Assembly: GCA_022578605.1 (NCBI GenBank)
Contig: MU394109.1
Coordinates: forward strand, 186,001 to 250,000
DNA from: Camillea tinctor
Lineage: Eukaryota; Ascomycota; Sordariomycetes; Xylariales; Xylariaceae
Direction of reading: 5' to 3'
Length of the DNA: 64,000 bases
Part shown: positions 12,505 through 25,100 of the stretch, one piece after another
Numbering within the stretch: the stretch's first letter is position 1
Layout: every line of letters begins with the position of its first letter
Translations under genes and position numbers: made by a program
Notes under the pieces: model-generated
The model's database searches: none
Told to the model about the DNA's origin: nothing
What the model saw: only the letters and a program-made list of their open reading frames with translations

Positions 12505-13207
12505 TATTTTCGACATGGAGGTATGTACCTAACAGTACGTAATAGTACCCGGACTGGCTACTCCTAATAACACCCAGACAAATAACGACCGGTCTTTGAA
12601 TTGTCAGGCAAAGAAAGAGTAAGCAAGCAAGCAAGCTACAGAAGATACAATATGTGGTTTGGATGAACTGGGATGGGTTAGCCTCCAAATAAGTTTGCCC
12701 CTCCGTTCTGTCTTCCCCCCCTCCCCCCCTTTTATTTATTTAGCAGTCTAAAACATGTCACTGCGTTGTTTGTCGCATATCCCATCCCAAACCAGAATAT
12801 TACTTACGCTTCCAAGACGTTGCAAGCAATCAAGGGTCGATCTATTTTTTGTTCTTTTTATTCTTTTGCTTCTTTTTTTAATTCCATATCATCATTTTCC
12901 AGAATAAGAAATGATGGGGGTTTATTTAAAGATCGGAGCCCGGAGAGCGGAGGTTCTTCTTACACTACAAATACGCCCATGTTACGTCCGTGATGATACA
13001 TAACCTAAGGACGGAGGTTATAGTACACACAGGCGCACATACGTACATCACCTTCCTTGCTATATTGGACCCTATTAATCTCTTCTGCCGTCGGACGGAC
13101 TTGACTGCATGTGTTGAACAAGAACCAAAAACCAAGATCAGGGTCAGTAGTAGAGACCCTGGTGTAAGTGGAAAGGTTAATAGACAATCAGCATATGTAG
13201 GTAATGT

Positions 13208-13254
13208 CCATACATATACATACATATACATACATACATATACACACACACATA
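13208..13254. repeat. CATA/TACA microsatellite
   Basis: Imperfect tandem TACATA units ending in CACACA. The peptide frames across it are repeat-derived. Confidence 0.85.
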
Positions 13255-13438
13255 TTCTTATGGATAATACATAACTACCTACCTACCTGTTCCATTACTT
13301 GGTACACTACCTGGCGCATATAGGTAATGTAAGATAGGTATGTTCTTCCGCTCTAGGCGCCATTCGAAAAATCAAATGTGTATTCCATATATTATACGAG
13401 GTTGTTATAAGTGCCAATCTATATATTATACATACAAG

Positions 13439-13441
13439 TAT

Positions 13442-13474
<33 letters not shown>

Positions 13475-13475
13475 C
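13439..13475. repeat. TA dinucleotide microsatellite
   Basis: A TA run interrupted by a few C, then CATATACATATA. Confidence 0.9.
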
Positions 13476-14048
13476 AATTTGATCTTCGTATAAGATGTAG
13501 TTGTAGTTGAAGTAGGCGATTGGTACTGGTTGATTGTAGCTTGAGCCTGGATATAATTTATCTTATACGGTGGTTTCCCTCCCTTTCCCCACACCCTCGT
13601 TCTATTCGGTCACAATCTCTGTTTTGGTGTAGTTAGTTAGTTCTTATTGTTGTGGTTTTTTGGGGGGGTTTTCTTTTGGTTGGTTCTGTACGACATAGAG
13701 TAGTGGTAGGAGGAAGGGGGTTTCGGTGTCTCTGTACAGTTTAGCATTACGCTTTACTTATCTGCTACAGCTCAAAGCTACCTAGACACTAAAATATACA
13801 GTTAATAGAACGTCGGGAGCAGGCCCCAGTTTTGTATGCTTATAATAGACCGGAACTATGCAGATATTGGAATAACATAGAAGCAGAATTTACCGGGCCG
13901 ACAAGAATGTCTGGAAGGGGAAAAGGGCTCTGGTCGGGATCCAGTTTCTTCCTTTCCCCATCCACGTGCACAAGCAGACTGGAGCTTCCCCATTCTCATT
14001 TCACAAGTTGTCACGATCGCATGAAAATTTTCTTGCACAGCTTTTCAA

Positions 14049-14078
14049 GCCTAGCCTAGCCCAGCCTAGCCTAGCCTA
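14049..14078. repeat. CCTAG pentamer repeat
   Basis: Six tandem units of the form GCCTA/GCCCA. Short low-complexity repeat with no evident function. Confidence 0.85.
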
Positions 14079-14198
14079 ATCCACTGGGTTTTTATAGTGG
14101 AGGTATCTTCGTACCTAGGTACTTAGCTACCTATTTTGACTCCGTATGCTTCCTACACCACTACTATTTCTATTGGTACACTACCTAAGTAGGTACTT

Positions 14199-14271
14199 AC
14201 ACACACCCACACCCACACTCATACTCATACTCACACTTACACTTACACTTACACTTACACCCACACACACC
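14199..14271. repeat. CACACC / CACTTA hexamer repeat
   Basis: About 70 bp of tandem 6-mers (CACACC, then CTCATA, then CACTTA x4, then CACACC), read as Thr/Leu/Pro repeats in one frame. This is a microsatellite and the frame is not a gene. Confidence 0.85.
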
Positions 14272-17200
14272 TCCCTAACCTTTACCTACCATTTCCATTT
14301 TCTTCCAGTTTTCTTCTTCTTCTTCCACCTCTTCTCCCTTTCAACACCCTTTCCTTTCGTCTAAGAAAACCCTTGCCGCACCACAACCTCACTCATTCCC
14401 ACACAACCATACATACCACATTCACGTACATACGAAAACCACACTTGTTAACCAACACCAGTTCAGTTAGTTCCTAGTTATGTCTACCTGGTAACCGATA
14501 TCAAATACTCCCACCAATCTCCGATCAAGATTTTATTTTATTTTATTTTACATCTCGTTTCGTTTATTTTCATATTCCCTTTTCTCTTCCTCTCTCTCTC
14601 TCTCTTTTTTATCGTACTACTTATTTTGTACATGTACATATTTCAGTATATTGCCTCTCTCTTCTTATCTGGTACCACAACTATCACCGGTTTTTGATGC
14701 TTGTCTGAGTCAAAATTCGCGGGTATGGACAACGTCACCATCATTTGCCAGGTGTCTTGGACGTCTCGATGGATCTAAGATATCCTTATTTTCCTATCCC
14801 ACCCCCTTTTTGTATCTTTGGGCAGAATAAGGGGGGAAGGGATAAAGCAGGCTTGTGTCTAAGTAGCACGGCTCATGTCTACGAGCTCGCTCTCGCTTTT
14901 TTTTCTCCCTTTCATTTTTTTTTTCAGGGCGAACCTGTAGGTTGCATCAGCCTTACCTCTATGGGTTCGATCTTCTCTCTGATGCCGCCATGTCACACGC
15001 CAGTGGAATGCCTTAGGGCCTGTTGCGAAACCTCATCTTAAGGGCCCGGTACACGCCTTCGTAGCCGTGCAGCTGTCACACATGCTGAGACATGGATTAT
15101 GCCATTTTTTCTACACTCGACTAAGCAACTACATTCGCTTCGCCCGGGAGGCTTTTAAGCTGTACTACAACAGTTGCCAGTTGGTACGGCTAACATCATT
15201 GCTCTGGAGGAATATCCTATATTCCCAACCTCGATGGTTTCACTCCGCAATCTTGGCTAGCTCGGCCCCCCCAAGATCAAGCTTTTGCCCTTGTCCGGAG
15301 GGGAGGATGTTTCGCAGGTCTGGGGTTGATCATAACCCTGGAAAGGGTATCTAATCTGACGTGGGATGCTCTGCCCCCTTGACATCCAGTCCCTCAACCC
15401 TGACAGCCATCCTCATTACCACATAATTACAGGACGTTGCTGTGCGCAAAGTTGACCTTAGCACGGGCGTTGTCGAGGGAGGTGCTCAAGAACCCAGAAG
15501 ACCCAGCACAAGCTTATTAAAAGTGCCCCCCTCCCCAACAGCTCCAGTCGCATTACACCATCGCCCAGGTGGCTGCGGCGGGGATACAAGTCTTGTAGCC
15601 TGTTAGTAGCAATCCTGGCTTCCTTGTATAGGTCGTCAAATGGATTACGGTCAGCATACTGCTCCATGACACGCACGTAAACCAACAGTGCCGGCCCGCC
15701 CCCCTCCTACCTCCTCAACGCTTGACGTCGATCTTTTGAGCGCCCCAGGGGGCTAAGCCAGACGACGTTGGCGATACTCATCACATATCAGACTCAAGCC
15801 TGGCCATGTGGTAGTAGCGAGTCACACATCACCTTTTAGCTTGCGTTATTGCTTAGGCCATCCATCCTAGCTAGCAAGCTGTCAGATTTGGCAACTACTT
15901 GCACTCTTGGGCTTTCTTATCGCGCTAGGTCCCAGCACCGCGTGTTGTGTCCTCTATGTCCCAAAAACTAACCGATGTGGCTACATGCGGTCTGCGCCGT
16001 ATCTGGTCTGGAAATCCGCCCGAGAGGCTAAGCTTTGCCTCTCTGTTCCGATGATCAGGAACTACCGTGATGTGCGTCTTGGCCATGACGCCTGACCTGT
16101 TTGCCCAGAGATTCAGCTCTCTTGTTTCCGGCCAATGGTTGTTTCCCAGACGAAAATTTCCAGGCGACTTGAACTGATCCAACACCTCGGGTTAACTTCT
16201 AGTCTTCCACTAGACTTCTAGAAGTTTGCGCCATTATTGGTCCCTGAGTGGCAGGAGTCGCCCTTCCCCACAACCCGGAAAATTTGGGTCTGTTCATGGG
16301 ACGGCTATTCGCTGTTTGGGTTAACTGATAGCAGAGACTTTTGTGGCGTTTTGGGGTGTCACATTTGTTCCTTCAAACCTAACTAATCGTCTCCTTGCTC
16401 CGGGGATCCGTAGTTGTGCTCAGGCGAGGTCTAGGTATACCGGACGCTCAACAGAATTGTCATCGAAATGAATAACACTTATCCCAAAGAGCATATCCGA
16501 GTCGCCTGTACATGCCGGGAGAAGCAGGTCCAACAGGTTCCTTTCCTTCCCCGCAAGTAGAGGCCGATCTCTTATAACCTGGAGGGATAAGATGTGGAAC
16601 AGAGTTCGTCTCGCATGGCAACATTCACTCTTCCTGCAGGCCCAGTATGCAGGGCCCTTCGCATGGGTTGGTTCAGAGATTTGAACGGTGATTGGGCGTT
16701 TGGCACCTGTCTTAGGATTAGTGTGCTTTATGATATCTTATCCGCGGCACTGGCTGAACCCCCACATGGAACGCAGGTTTCCAAGTTCGAGTTTTTCTGA
16801 GGCATCATCAGCTACTTCCTCCACTCCAGCTTCAATTATTCCCTGATCTTATTGGTCAGCAGTTCCCACTATCACCCTCTCGATTATGGTGTATTCGCCA
16901 GGTCATACTGGCCACAACTTCCCCGCTCTTCCACGGACGGACTGTCAAGTCGCCTCCGTCTAGGCCGATTCATCTATGGCCTGGATGTCAGGTATTGCTT
17001 ACTCTCTCCTCTCTCCTCTTGCTTTAGTCTCGTCTTTTTCCGTTTCGCGGACTTCCACGAAGGTGGTTATTCAACATCTGACAAGAATACTACTTCACGT
17101 CATATGGTAGGGTATATGCTAGATGGCTTCGAGAAGCTTCACTTTCTATTTTGTTTGTCATTTGCTTCACTTACAATTTTTTTTTTCTCGATTACCCCGC

Positions 17201-19228
17201 TAGGGGTTTTCAATACGGTCCATGTCGGAATCGTATCATAGACTATACATCAGAAACTGATGTGCCTGAAATGTTTCATAATGCTCACTAAGGCTTTTGA
17301 TGATAGACGATGTCTTCATGCTTGGCTCTGCCGGCCAATAAAGAAACAGACGACTAAGCATTCGGTGAACAGTAGTAAGTACCTTTTTTTTTTTTTTTTT
17401 TCGTTTTTCTCTCTTCGCAACTAGCAATTGCCAGCAAATACGTTCATACGTATATCGGCATTCGCTGTCACATTCGGTTGACGCGAGTGTTTTCGCTCCT
17501 GGCAGAGATCAAAGACACCCGTTGCTGGGCGCCCGAATTCGAGAGATCGTCTTGAGCCTCTTTGAGAATTCGGGAATCAGTAGAGGTCACACCCCATACC
17601 GTAAACCCTCCGTTTCCTTTTCGTTTCTACCCAAACATCATATGAGTTGGGAGGCTGTGTGATAGATTGGGCTTGCCCGAAAGCAATAAAATAGCCAATA
17701 AAAGTATGTTGCCAATTACTTCATGTCACGGTGGACAGCATATCGCCATGTCTAAACTGGCCCGGACCTGTAATCCCAAGAGTCTAGACTAGGCTTCTGC
17801 AGTGATGAAATATTGGGTTGCCTTTTGATCTGGTATATACCAAGGCGATATTCTTACGTTTTCAGCTATCCCAAGCCATTCGCAAGGAACATGGGTATTC
17901 TGGAAATACGAACCAGGTGTGCAATACTACTATTCCCTGTGTTTGAGATTTATATCCAAGGTAGCACAAGATGCCCCTAGCCCATGAACGACTTAGAGAA
18001 GGAGGCTACATCAAGTACCGTCGCTTGTCATCCTGAGCACGGGACAAATCTGGTCCAGACTCGTTTATGTAGATCCGCCTTACAGCCCTAAATGTTCTTC
18101 AGCGGAAATCCTGGCTTGGCATTTTTGTCGGTGCTTTTTTCATTACAATCTACCTCTTCTTTAGCTAGCCTCTATTCCCATGCCGGGATAAAATAGATGT
18201 AGCAGCTCCATTCTGAGTTCGACCCTTGCTTAAGTCTCGAGAGAAAAACGAAGCAGAAAACCTATTCGTTCGAGACTCAGACAGCGATTCTACGGGGGTG
18301 GTGTTGGTTGGGCATCTCTCTCCTGCTTCGCAGTGCGCATCGACAGATAGCACATGAGTCTAGATGTATGTATGGAGTGCGTAAGTAAATCATAATTCGA
18401 TCGAGGCGTCGATGAAAAGACGCCAATATCAGATCGAGGAGGTTGAAGCGAGAATAAGAAATATGATATGTTATATTTCTATCATCAAACGATATACCTA
18501 CCCAAGCTCTAGTTCTAGATTTAGATATTGTTCCCAACCCATCCGGACCAACCAAACGACCTCGTCCGTGCCGTTTCCGCCCAATACCATCATGCGATTT
18601 CAGCTTCCCCGCCCGCCCCGACGGACGGACAGCAAGCAGAAAGGGAGGAAGGGGGGGCATAATGCCGTCGTTATCGTTGCTGTTGTCGTTGTTGCAAGTC
18701 CGTGACTAGGGATACATCACCATTGGACGGGGAAGAAGCAGTGGACCGGGTGATTTAAAAAAAAAATAATTAATAAGGTATGTATATGTATGTATGTAGG
18801 TTAGTCAGAATCATGGGGGATATAGCCCGACAAAAACGTCGGCGACGACGACAACAACGACGGGACCCAACGGCACGGCACGAAAAAAGCTAGGAGCGAA
18901 ATTTCCCCGGATTGTGATTTTCTGCAATATGATCTCATCACATTACATTTTTACATACATACATACTTACATTGAGGGAGGGAGGAGAGGACGAGGGTTG
19001 CAAGGACAGCAAAAGTGAAAAAAAAAGAAAACAGGAGACCTTGCTTGATCCGATCCATGGTGGGCTGGTGCGGGGCTGCAACCTTGATACCTTTGCCATC
19101 GTTAAGATATCGTGAAAAGAAAGTAAAATAACATAATAATATTCGCTGTTTATCCTACATACGTCGAAGGTGGGTGGGATGGATGATGGGTGTCAATTGT
19201 GGATGTGGATGTGTGTTTCGCCCTCCTT

Positions 19229-19260
19229 TTCTTCTTCTTCTTCTTCTTCTTCTTCTTCTT
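19229..19260. repeat. TTC trinucleotide repeat
   Basis: About ten tandem TTC units. Confidence 0.9.
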
Positions 19261-20064
19261 CACTTTCCTCTCTACCGAGTTATCTCCTCCCCCAGTCAGG
19301 AAGAGAACCAGGACGGTATCCGCGTTTTGGGCGTTGGCGCCGCCCGTAGGAGGGTTACGACGACGCCGGCCCCCATGCTAGAACTGGAACCACCAGAACG
19401 TTTCTTTCCTATCCCGAGTGCTCGGGTTGGGGACCAGGGGGGGCACAGGAGGTTCGGAATAGGTTACGAAAGCTAAAAGCTACAAGGTAGAGATGGTGTG
19501 TGAGTGTGAGTGTGGTATGGTATGAAGTAGGTAACCTAGTCTATTTGCTCGGTGGTAGGTAGTGTCGATATGTACATATGGTATGAATAGCATGTTGTGA
19601 TCTGCGGGGTTGACTCTTCATGTCGTTTTAGAAGGGGGGCAATAGAACAAGGGAAAAAATAGTAAACGGCCCTATCGATTTGTCTATCTGAGACCATATT
19701 CACACCCACCCACTCATCCGCACGCACACGCACCCGTTTAAGTGTAGTTAGTGTGGTGTAAGTTATATAGGTTGAGCCAGATGATGAAGTCTATCGGTTA
19801 GGTTAGATGAAATGATGAACTTTTTTTTTAGCCCTCCTACCCTATCCTTACATTCTTAGCCCCTGCTACCCTAGCTCTCTCGAACCGTTGCGGTGCGGCG
19901 GTCCTTCTTCTGTGCAGGTGATGGATGATCAACGACGTTACTAACCTAGCACATACGTAGCCTGCAGCCAACATTGGAAATGACGAACCGAACCTGGACT
20001 TTGAAGCTAGCCTAGCGGACCGGATGGGGGAGGGGAGAGCGAAGGACGGAGGGGGGGAAACATA

Positions 20065-20086
20065 GGTAGGTTAGGTTAGGTTAGGT
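20065..20086. repeat. GTTAGG-type repeat, 3-4 units
   Basis: Tandem units of the 5-mer TTAGG. This resembles but is not the canonical fungal telomere repeat TTAGGG, and it is far too short to suggest a telomere. Confidence 0.75.
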
Positions 20087-21493
20087 GGTTCTCTCGGCTC
20101 GGTCCTCTAACCATCCTGGCAGGAAGCCCGTGCTGATCCAGATTTACACTGCTATGGCGAAATTTTATTTTACGATTCAACTATATTTTCTAGATTTTGG
20201 GTCCGTTTCAGGGCACAGAGCACATACACACACATAACACTTACACTAAGTTAGAAGGATGGACGGACATGGGATGGGTATGGATAGGATGATGATGAGA
20301 TGGAACCGACCGTCAATATGGCATGGCACGGCATGGCATGGGAGAAGACGTATGTAAGCTATGTAGGTTATGTAGGTCATGTACGTAGGATTTAGGATTA
20401 TTATATAATCCCTACAACCATGATGATACTGTAGGTACATGCTGCTACCTGTTCCATCCTATCCCATCCCATGGGGTCATCATCCATCGCTTGCAGGACT
20501 AATGCGGCTAAACCGACGATGTGATCTAGCCAAGACACATACTAACGGCAAGGGCCGACCGATGGTTGACGATGATCAGAATTTAGAATATGGACCTCTT
20601 TGTTTTTGCGCAACACGAAAAAAAAAAGGACCATTAACGTTTCACGGAGGGGAAAAGAATACCGCTGATACCTTACATCCATGAACTCAGGTGGTAATGG
20701 TAATGGTGGTGTGTGCGTATGTGCCCGTGCCTGTCGCAAGGGTTGTTGAAAGCAACCCTCTTTCTCACCCAATCTATATTTCCTTTTCCCGTATCATGAT
20801 ACGCATATGCGTAGGGGGAAAAGGGAAGAAAGCGAGCAAGCCACACATGCACACCCTTCCATCTTTTACTTTCTCCCAATCCTGGGGGAGGGGGGTGTGA
20901 GTACTGGGGGGAGAAAAACGTGCGAGGCTGGCAAATCAGATAGAAGGAAGATGAAGTCGGTAGTATACCTTTGTCCCGCGGCTTAAACTTGCCCGGATAA
21001 GCTACCTACCCGCCCTATGCTAGCTAAACTATGCCATTGTCATGTCGTGTCATCTCATCTCAACCTATCTCCTTGCCATCATCTATCCCAACAATAATAT
21101 CGTCTTGTTATCTTTTTTGTTCTTGCCCATCTGCCCCTTCTCCCGCAACACTGCCATTGGGCTAGCTAACATCATAGGCATACATACACATATGCACACA
21201 CACATCCTCCCTCTCCCTCTCTTCTCCACGCCCAAGGAGAAGTGGACAGGAGAAGAGGAGCCTAACATGGATTACTCACGGACGTGATAAGTCATCTGAC
21301 CAAACTTTTCCAATACCTAACCCGTGAGCGAATGTGCGGATGCAAAGCGGACAGAAAAAACGCCACCGCTCGGGATCCCACATCCGGCTCCCGTCACGTT
21401 GTTTGGCGAGACCAGAGTACAATAGAAAGAGCTGTTGACGTTGATAAAGTCTGAATCAGAGTCAGATTTATGGCCGTAATGTTCTGTTATATT

Positions 21494-21514
21494 ATATATA
21501 TATATATATATATA
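21494..21514. repeat. TA dinucleotide microsatellite
   Basis: A clean (TA)n run of about 20 bp. Confidence 0.9.
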
Positions 21515-22004
21515 GGTTTCTATGATAGCAATGTTCTCTCTCTATCCAGCCTACCTATCTACATATCTACCTAGCGACTGATAACTGACTGAATGACCAG
21601 AAAGTAAGCTACGTAGTTTGACTGAGCTCACCACCGTTGATACCATCATCACCGCCACTACCGATTTTTGTTCACAATTATCGTGACAGGAGGATAACAG
21701 AGGGCATGGATCTAACCTAAAATCAAAGCAAAAGGGAACCTTACTATGTATGGCGCGTCGAAGCGAAGTGAAGTCCCGAGGGAGATCGGAGAATAAGATA
21801 ATAGGTATAATGGCCCGTTATATCGTGTAAACCTAACCTACATCGGCATGAGGTAGGAATAGGATATGCATGGCGTGGGCGTGGGCGTGGCGAACCGAGC
21901 CGAACCGAGTTCACCGGAAGCCCGCGCGCGCAGGGTGGTAATAAGTTAGTAGTATTGGTTGGTAGTTGGAATCGTTTTCCATGAGTTCTATAACCTGGGG
22001 ATGC

Positions 22005-22040
22005 TGATGGCAATGGTGATGGTGATGATGATGATGATGG
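22005..22040. repeat. GATG/GGTGAT repeat
   Basis: Imperfect tandem GATGGT and GATG units. Confidence 0.8.
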
Positions 22041-22671
22041 GTAGGAGGAGGATGAGAACGAGGAGGCACATGCTTGCAGCGTGAACTACCCTGCCATGTA
22101 TCCTATCTACCTTCCCCTCCTTTTTCGTCTTCCCCCTCCCCTATTGTTTACCATCTAACTAGCATATGCATATACCTACTTGTTGACCTACCATATAATT
22201 TCGCCTCATTATTGGTTTTTCTTTTCTTTTCTTTTTCATTTGGGGGCAATGCTCTCTATCTTCTTCTTCCCTTCCCTCTTTCACAATTACTGCAGGTTCT
22301 GCAATGAGACACCACGCTGACGTGAGGAGAGTTGTTTCGGACTCAACTGTGTTAACGGGCGTGTCGGTCATTCATCGTCATCATCATTCCATTGAGGCGT
22401 GGGAGGGGGGGGTGGTAAAAGATACCCTCGAGCCTTTGTTATTGTCTCTTTCGGTGATGTCTATAGGTGCGTATCGTATCGTTTCCACTCCTCCCTATTC
22501 GCAGGCTAATAATGTACATATTGTCGTAAAACTAGATACGTATTGGGAGAGAATAGCCATGGCTTCCCTTCCCTTCCCCTCCTCTTTCTCCTCCTTTCCT
22601 ATTTCTTTCCAGAATATATGGGAAACGGAACTTTTGTGATGATATATTCCGTTTGGTGGAATACCAGGACT

Positions 22672-22713
22672 TACATACACACATACATATACATATACAT
22701 ATACATACATATC
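22672..22713. repeat. ACATAT microsatellite
   Basis: Tandem ACATAC/ACATAT units. Confidence 0.85.
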
Positions 22714-24936
22714 CAATCCTTTCTCGCCTTCCCCCACACTGGACCCTCTCTTTTTACCCCTTAACGACCAAGGATATGGATGACCACCATCATCTCAACT
22801 ACAACGCCGGTGTCAATATCATGATCACCGTCGCTCCCACGATCATTGCCGCAAATGACGGACCGAAGGACATTGAATGCAGATAAATACGGACAGGAGA
22901 AGAAAGGCTTACACAGTGAATGAGTTAGTCCTGATTGAGTCCGTTCGGATGCCGAAAGGGGGGAGCGGGGGGGAGTCTGGTTCAGATCTAGGTTCGGGAA
23001 TCCCTTCTATGGATCCGGGTAAGCAGCCGGGGAAGTATGTTTTCATGTTGGCCAAGCTTTTTGTTTCACCTCGTACCTTTTTTTTTTTGGTGTTGTTGCT
23101 TCACTACACTACACGCCGTATCCCACCCCCATAGCGCACGGTTATCGCGTCGTATTCGCGCGGAGATAATGAATCCTTTATGTAAGTGCGGCGAAAAAAA
23201 GAAGGTTTTCGGGTTTTAGGGGGGCAATAATCTTGACGTGATGATCCGGTTATTCCTTCGATATACAGGTAATTGTATGTATGCCTGTATGTGTGTACCT
23301 GGACTATAGCTCGAAACCCCCTGACCAATACCCAAAACCGAGACATAGACCATATACCATAAATGGTAATTATAAATCTTATATCTAAGTACCTGGCTAT
23401 CTGTCTATCTAGCCTAACTTTCCCGAGTAACGCAACATGGTATCGTATTACGGACATGCAGTAGTAGACAGATAGAAAGGGAGGGGTGCAGGATTCCCCC
23501 TCCCTTCTCAAAGGTCAAGATGCAAAAGATGGGGTTATGCCACCTCGAATTTCCGGGGCACGGGATATACATGCAATAGGTGATAAAGCTTGGATATAAT
23601 AGAAAGGAAGGAAGAAGGGGGGGTAGGAAGGGAAAGCGATGTGATAAACCGGGGGAGTGGGAGAGAAAGGTGCTGCTACGTAATGGTAATTGTAGTATGT
23701 AGCTTGCTTGTCGTGTGTACTACGCGACTACATTGCATCTACGACGTTGAGAAGGCGTTCGGTTTACCTGGGTTATAATATCAAACCTGCCAAAATAGCT
23801 ATTCTTAGGAAAGGAGGGGGAAAGGGGGGGAAATCGGAGGTAACCATCGCCATTACTGCCACTACGGCTGTCATTACACAACGCATACAAGATCCGAGAG
23901 CCGCTTTCCATCGGCGGGGAAAGGGGGAAAGGAGGAGGACGCCGGACGAAGCAAAGCGAAGCGAAGGGGTGTGAGTGTAGGTGCTGTACGTACGTGCGCT
24001 GCTTATTGAAAATACAATACGGAATATATCACATGCCTAAGCAAGAAAGCTTAGAGCTAGCTAACTTAGGAGGTCTATATGAGATATCAGAGGTGATGTA
24101 TGGTGAGCTCCAGGGACCGGCTCATGATCTAAAAAAGCAAGCCAAATAACTCCCTTGCCTAGGCAGCTGTTTTGCTTCACGCCTCTGGAGAAGGGATAGC
24201 TATCAGGCGATCAGGGTGTGTCTTAGTCGTGATTCTGATGAAGGCTTTGGTTTTGAGTCAAACTCGTGTTGTCTCTCCTTGCGATGCACAATTGGATAGC
24301 CTAACCAGAGAAATAGCTAGGTACTGCCTTAGTTATTGACATACATATGCTGTCATGAGGTTTGCATGCCTATAAGATATCAAGTTGCATTTTTGCTAAC
24401 GTCAATATAAGGAATCACTAGTATAATAATCACAACCCAGTGTTGATCGATGAAACCTTGGAGCTAGCTTAGCTTGATTAAGTTGACCCAGGTATATCAA
24501 TAGCTATAGCTATAAGAGTTCAGAGCCAAGAATAATAAATAAGGTCAACCAACTAACTAGTTAGTTCAATTCGAATCATCAATCGATGGTATATTTTTCT
24601 TCCTATATAACCTCGGCAATCTGTTAATTACATAGTTTACATAGGTATAGCACGATATATACATCAATTGAAAAGAAAGAGAATTAAACGGGGTCAAAGC
24701 TCCTGGCAGCCAAGCTCTAATCGACCTAACCTCCAAGTTGAAACTGAAGATTTCAAGGTTGCCAAGGAATTACTGGAACTAAGTTGGGTCTAGTTGGGTT
24801 TGGGTTATGGAGTTAGCGAGGGACCCCGCGATAACCTGGTCGCTATTTGTGTAAGGCATAGGTTAACTAGGTCGTTCAAGGTTGTCGCAATGACTTTATT
24901 CGATAAGTACGGTTAATTAAAGTTGCCGGTTAGCCT

Positions 24937-25021
24937 AGACTTGAACTTAGACTTGGACTTAGACTTGAACTTAATCTTGAACTTAGACTCAGTCTTAAGA
25001 CTTAGACTTAGACTTAGACTT
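24937..25021. repeat. Imperfect GACTTA hexamer array
   Basis: About 85 bp built from GACTTA/GAACTT/GGACTT hexamers, ending in three perfect GACTTA copies. It ends 80 bp before the start codon of the ketopantoate-reductase-family gene, so it lies in its promoter or 5' leader. Confidence 0.85.
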
Positions 25022-25100
25022 TTTAACTTATACAACATCATCATCGCCAACTTCAATAACTACACTGACTTCTCCAGCAAACCGCATAATCAGACTAACA

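Larger units (their letters stand above)
12505..18160. other. Intergenic, gene desert (continued)
   Basis: No supportable gene. The stretch holds microsatellites (listed separately), an ATTTT repeat at 14531-14550, and between 15.0 and 17.3 kb a block of more complex, less repetitive DNA with several unrelated short open frames on both strands (for example 15458-15685 minus and 15907-16095 plus). That block could be a decayed gene or transposon, but I recognise no domain and cannot chain the frames by splice sites. Confidence 0.5.
18161..25100. other. Intergenic, gene desert (end), upstream of the reductase gene
   Basis: No supportable gene. The stretch contains a TTC trinucleotide repeat, TA and TACATA microsatellites, GATG repeats, GTTAGG repeats (which do not match the TTAGGG telomere unit) and long purine/pyrimidine stretches. 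From about 24.0 to 24.9 kb the base composition becomes more even, but no frame is open long enough. A hexamer array at 24937-25021 lies 80 bp upstream of the next gene. Confidence 0.5.

Noticed and set aside
12301..12567. Gly-rich or Pro-rich proteins across the poly-G/poly-C region
   Set aside because: The frames consist of homopolymer and Ns at an assembly gap; not credible coding sequence.
15458..15685. 75-aa minus-strand ORF (begins MVYVRVMEQYADRN)
   Set aside because: Could be a gene relic, but I could not link it to neighbouring exons or to a known family.
20065..20086. Telomere-like repeat
   Set aside because: The unit is TTAGG rather than TTAGGG, only three or four copies are present, and it lies internally among other microsatellites.
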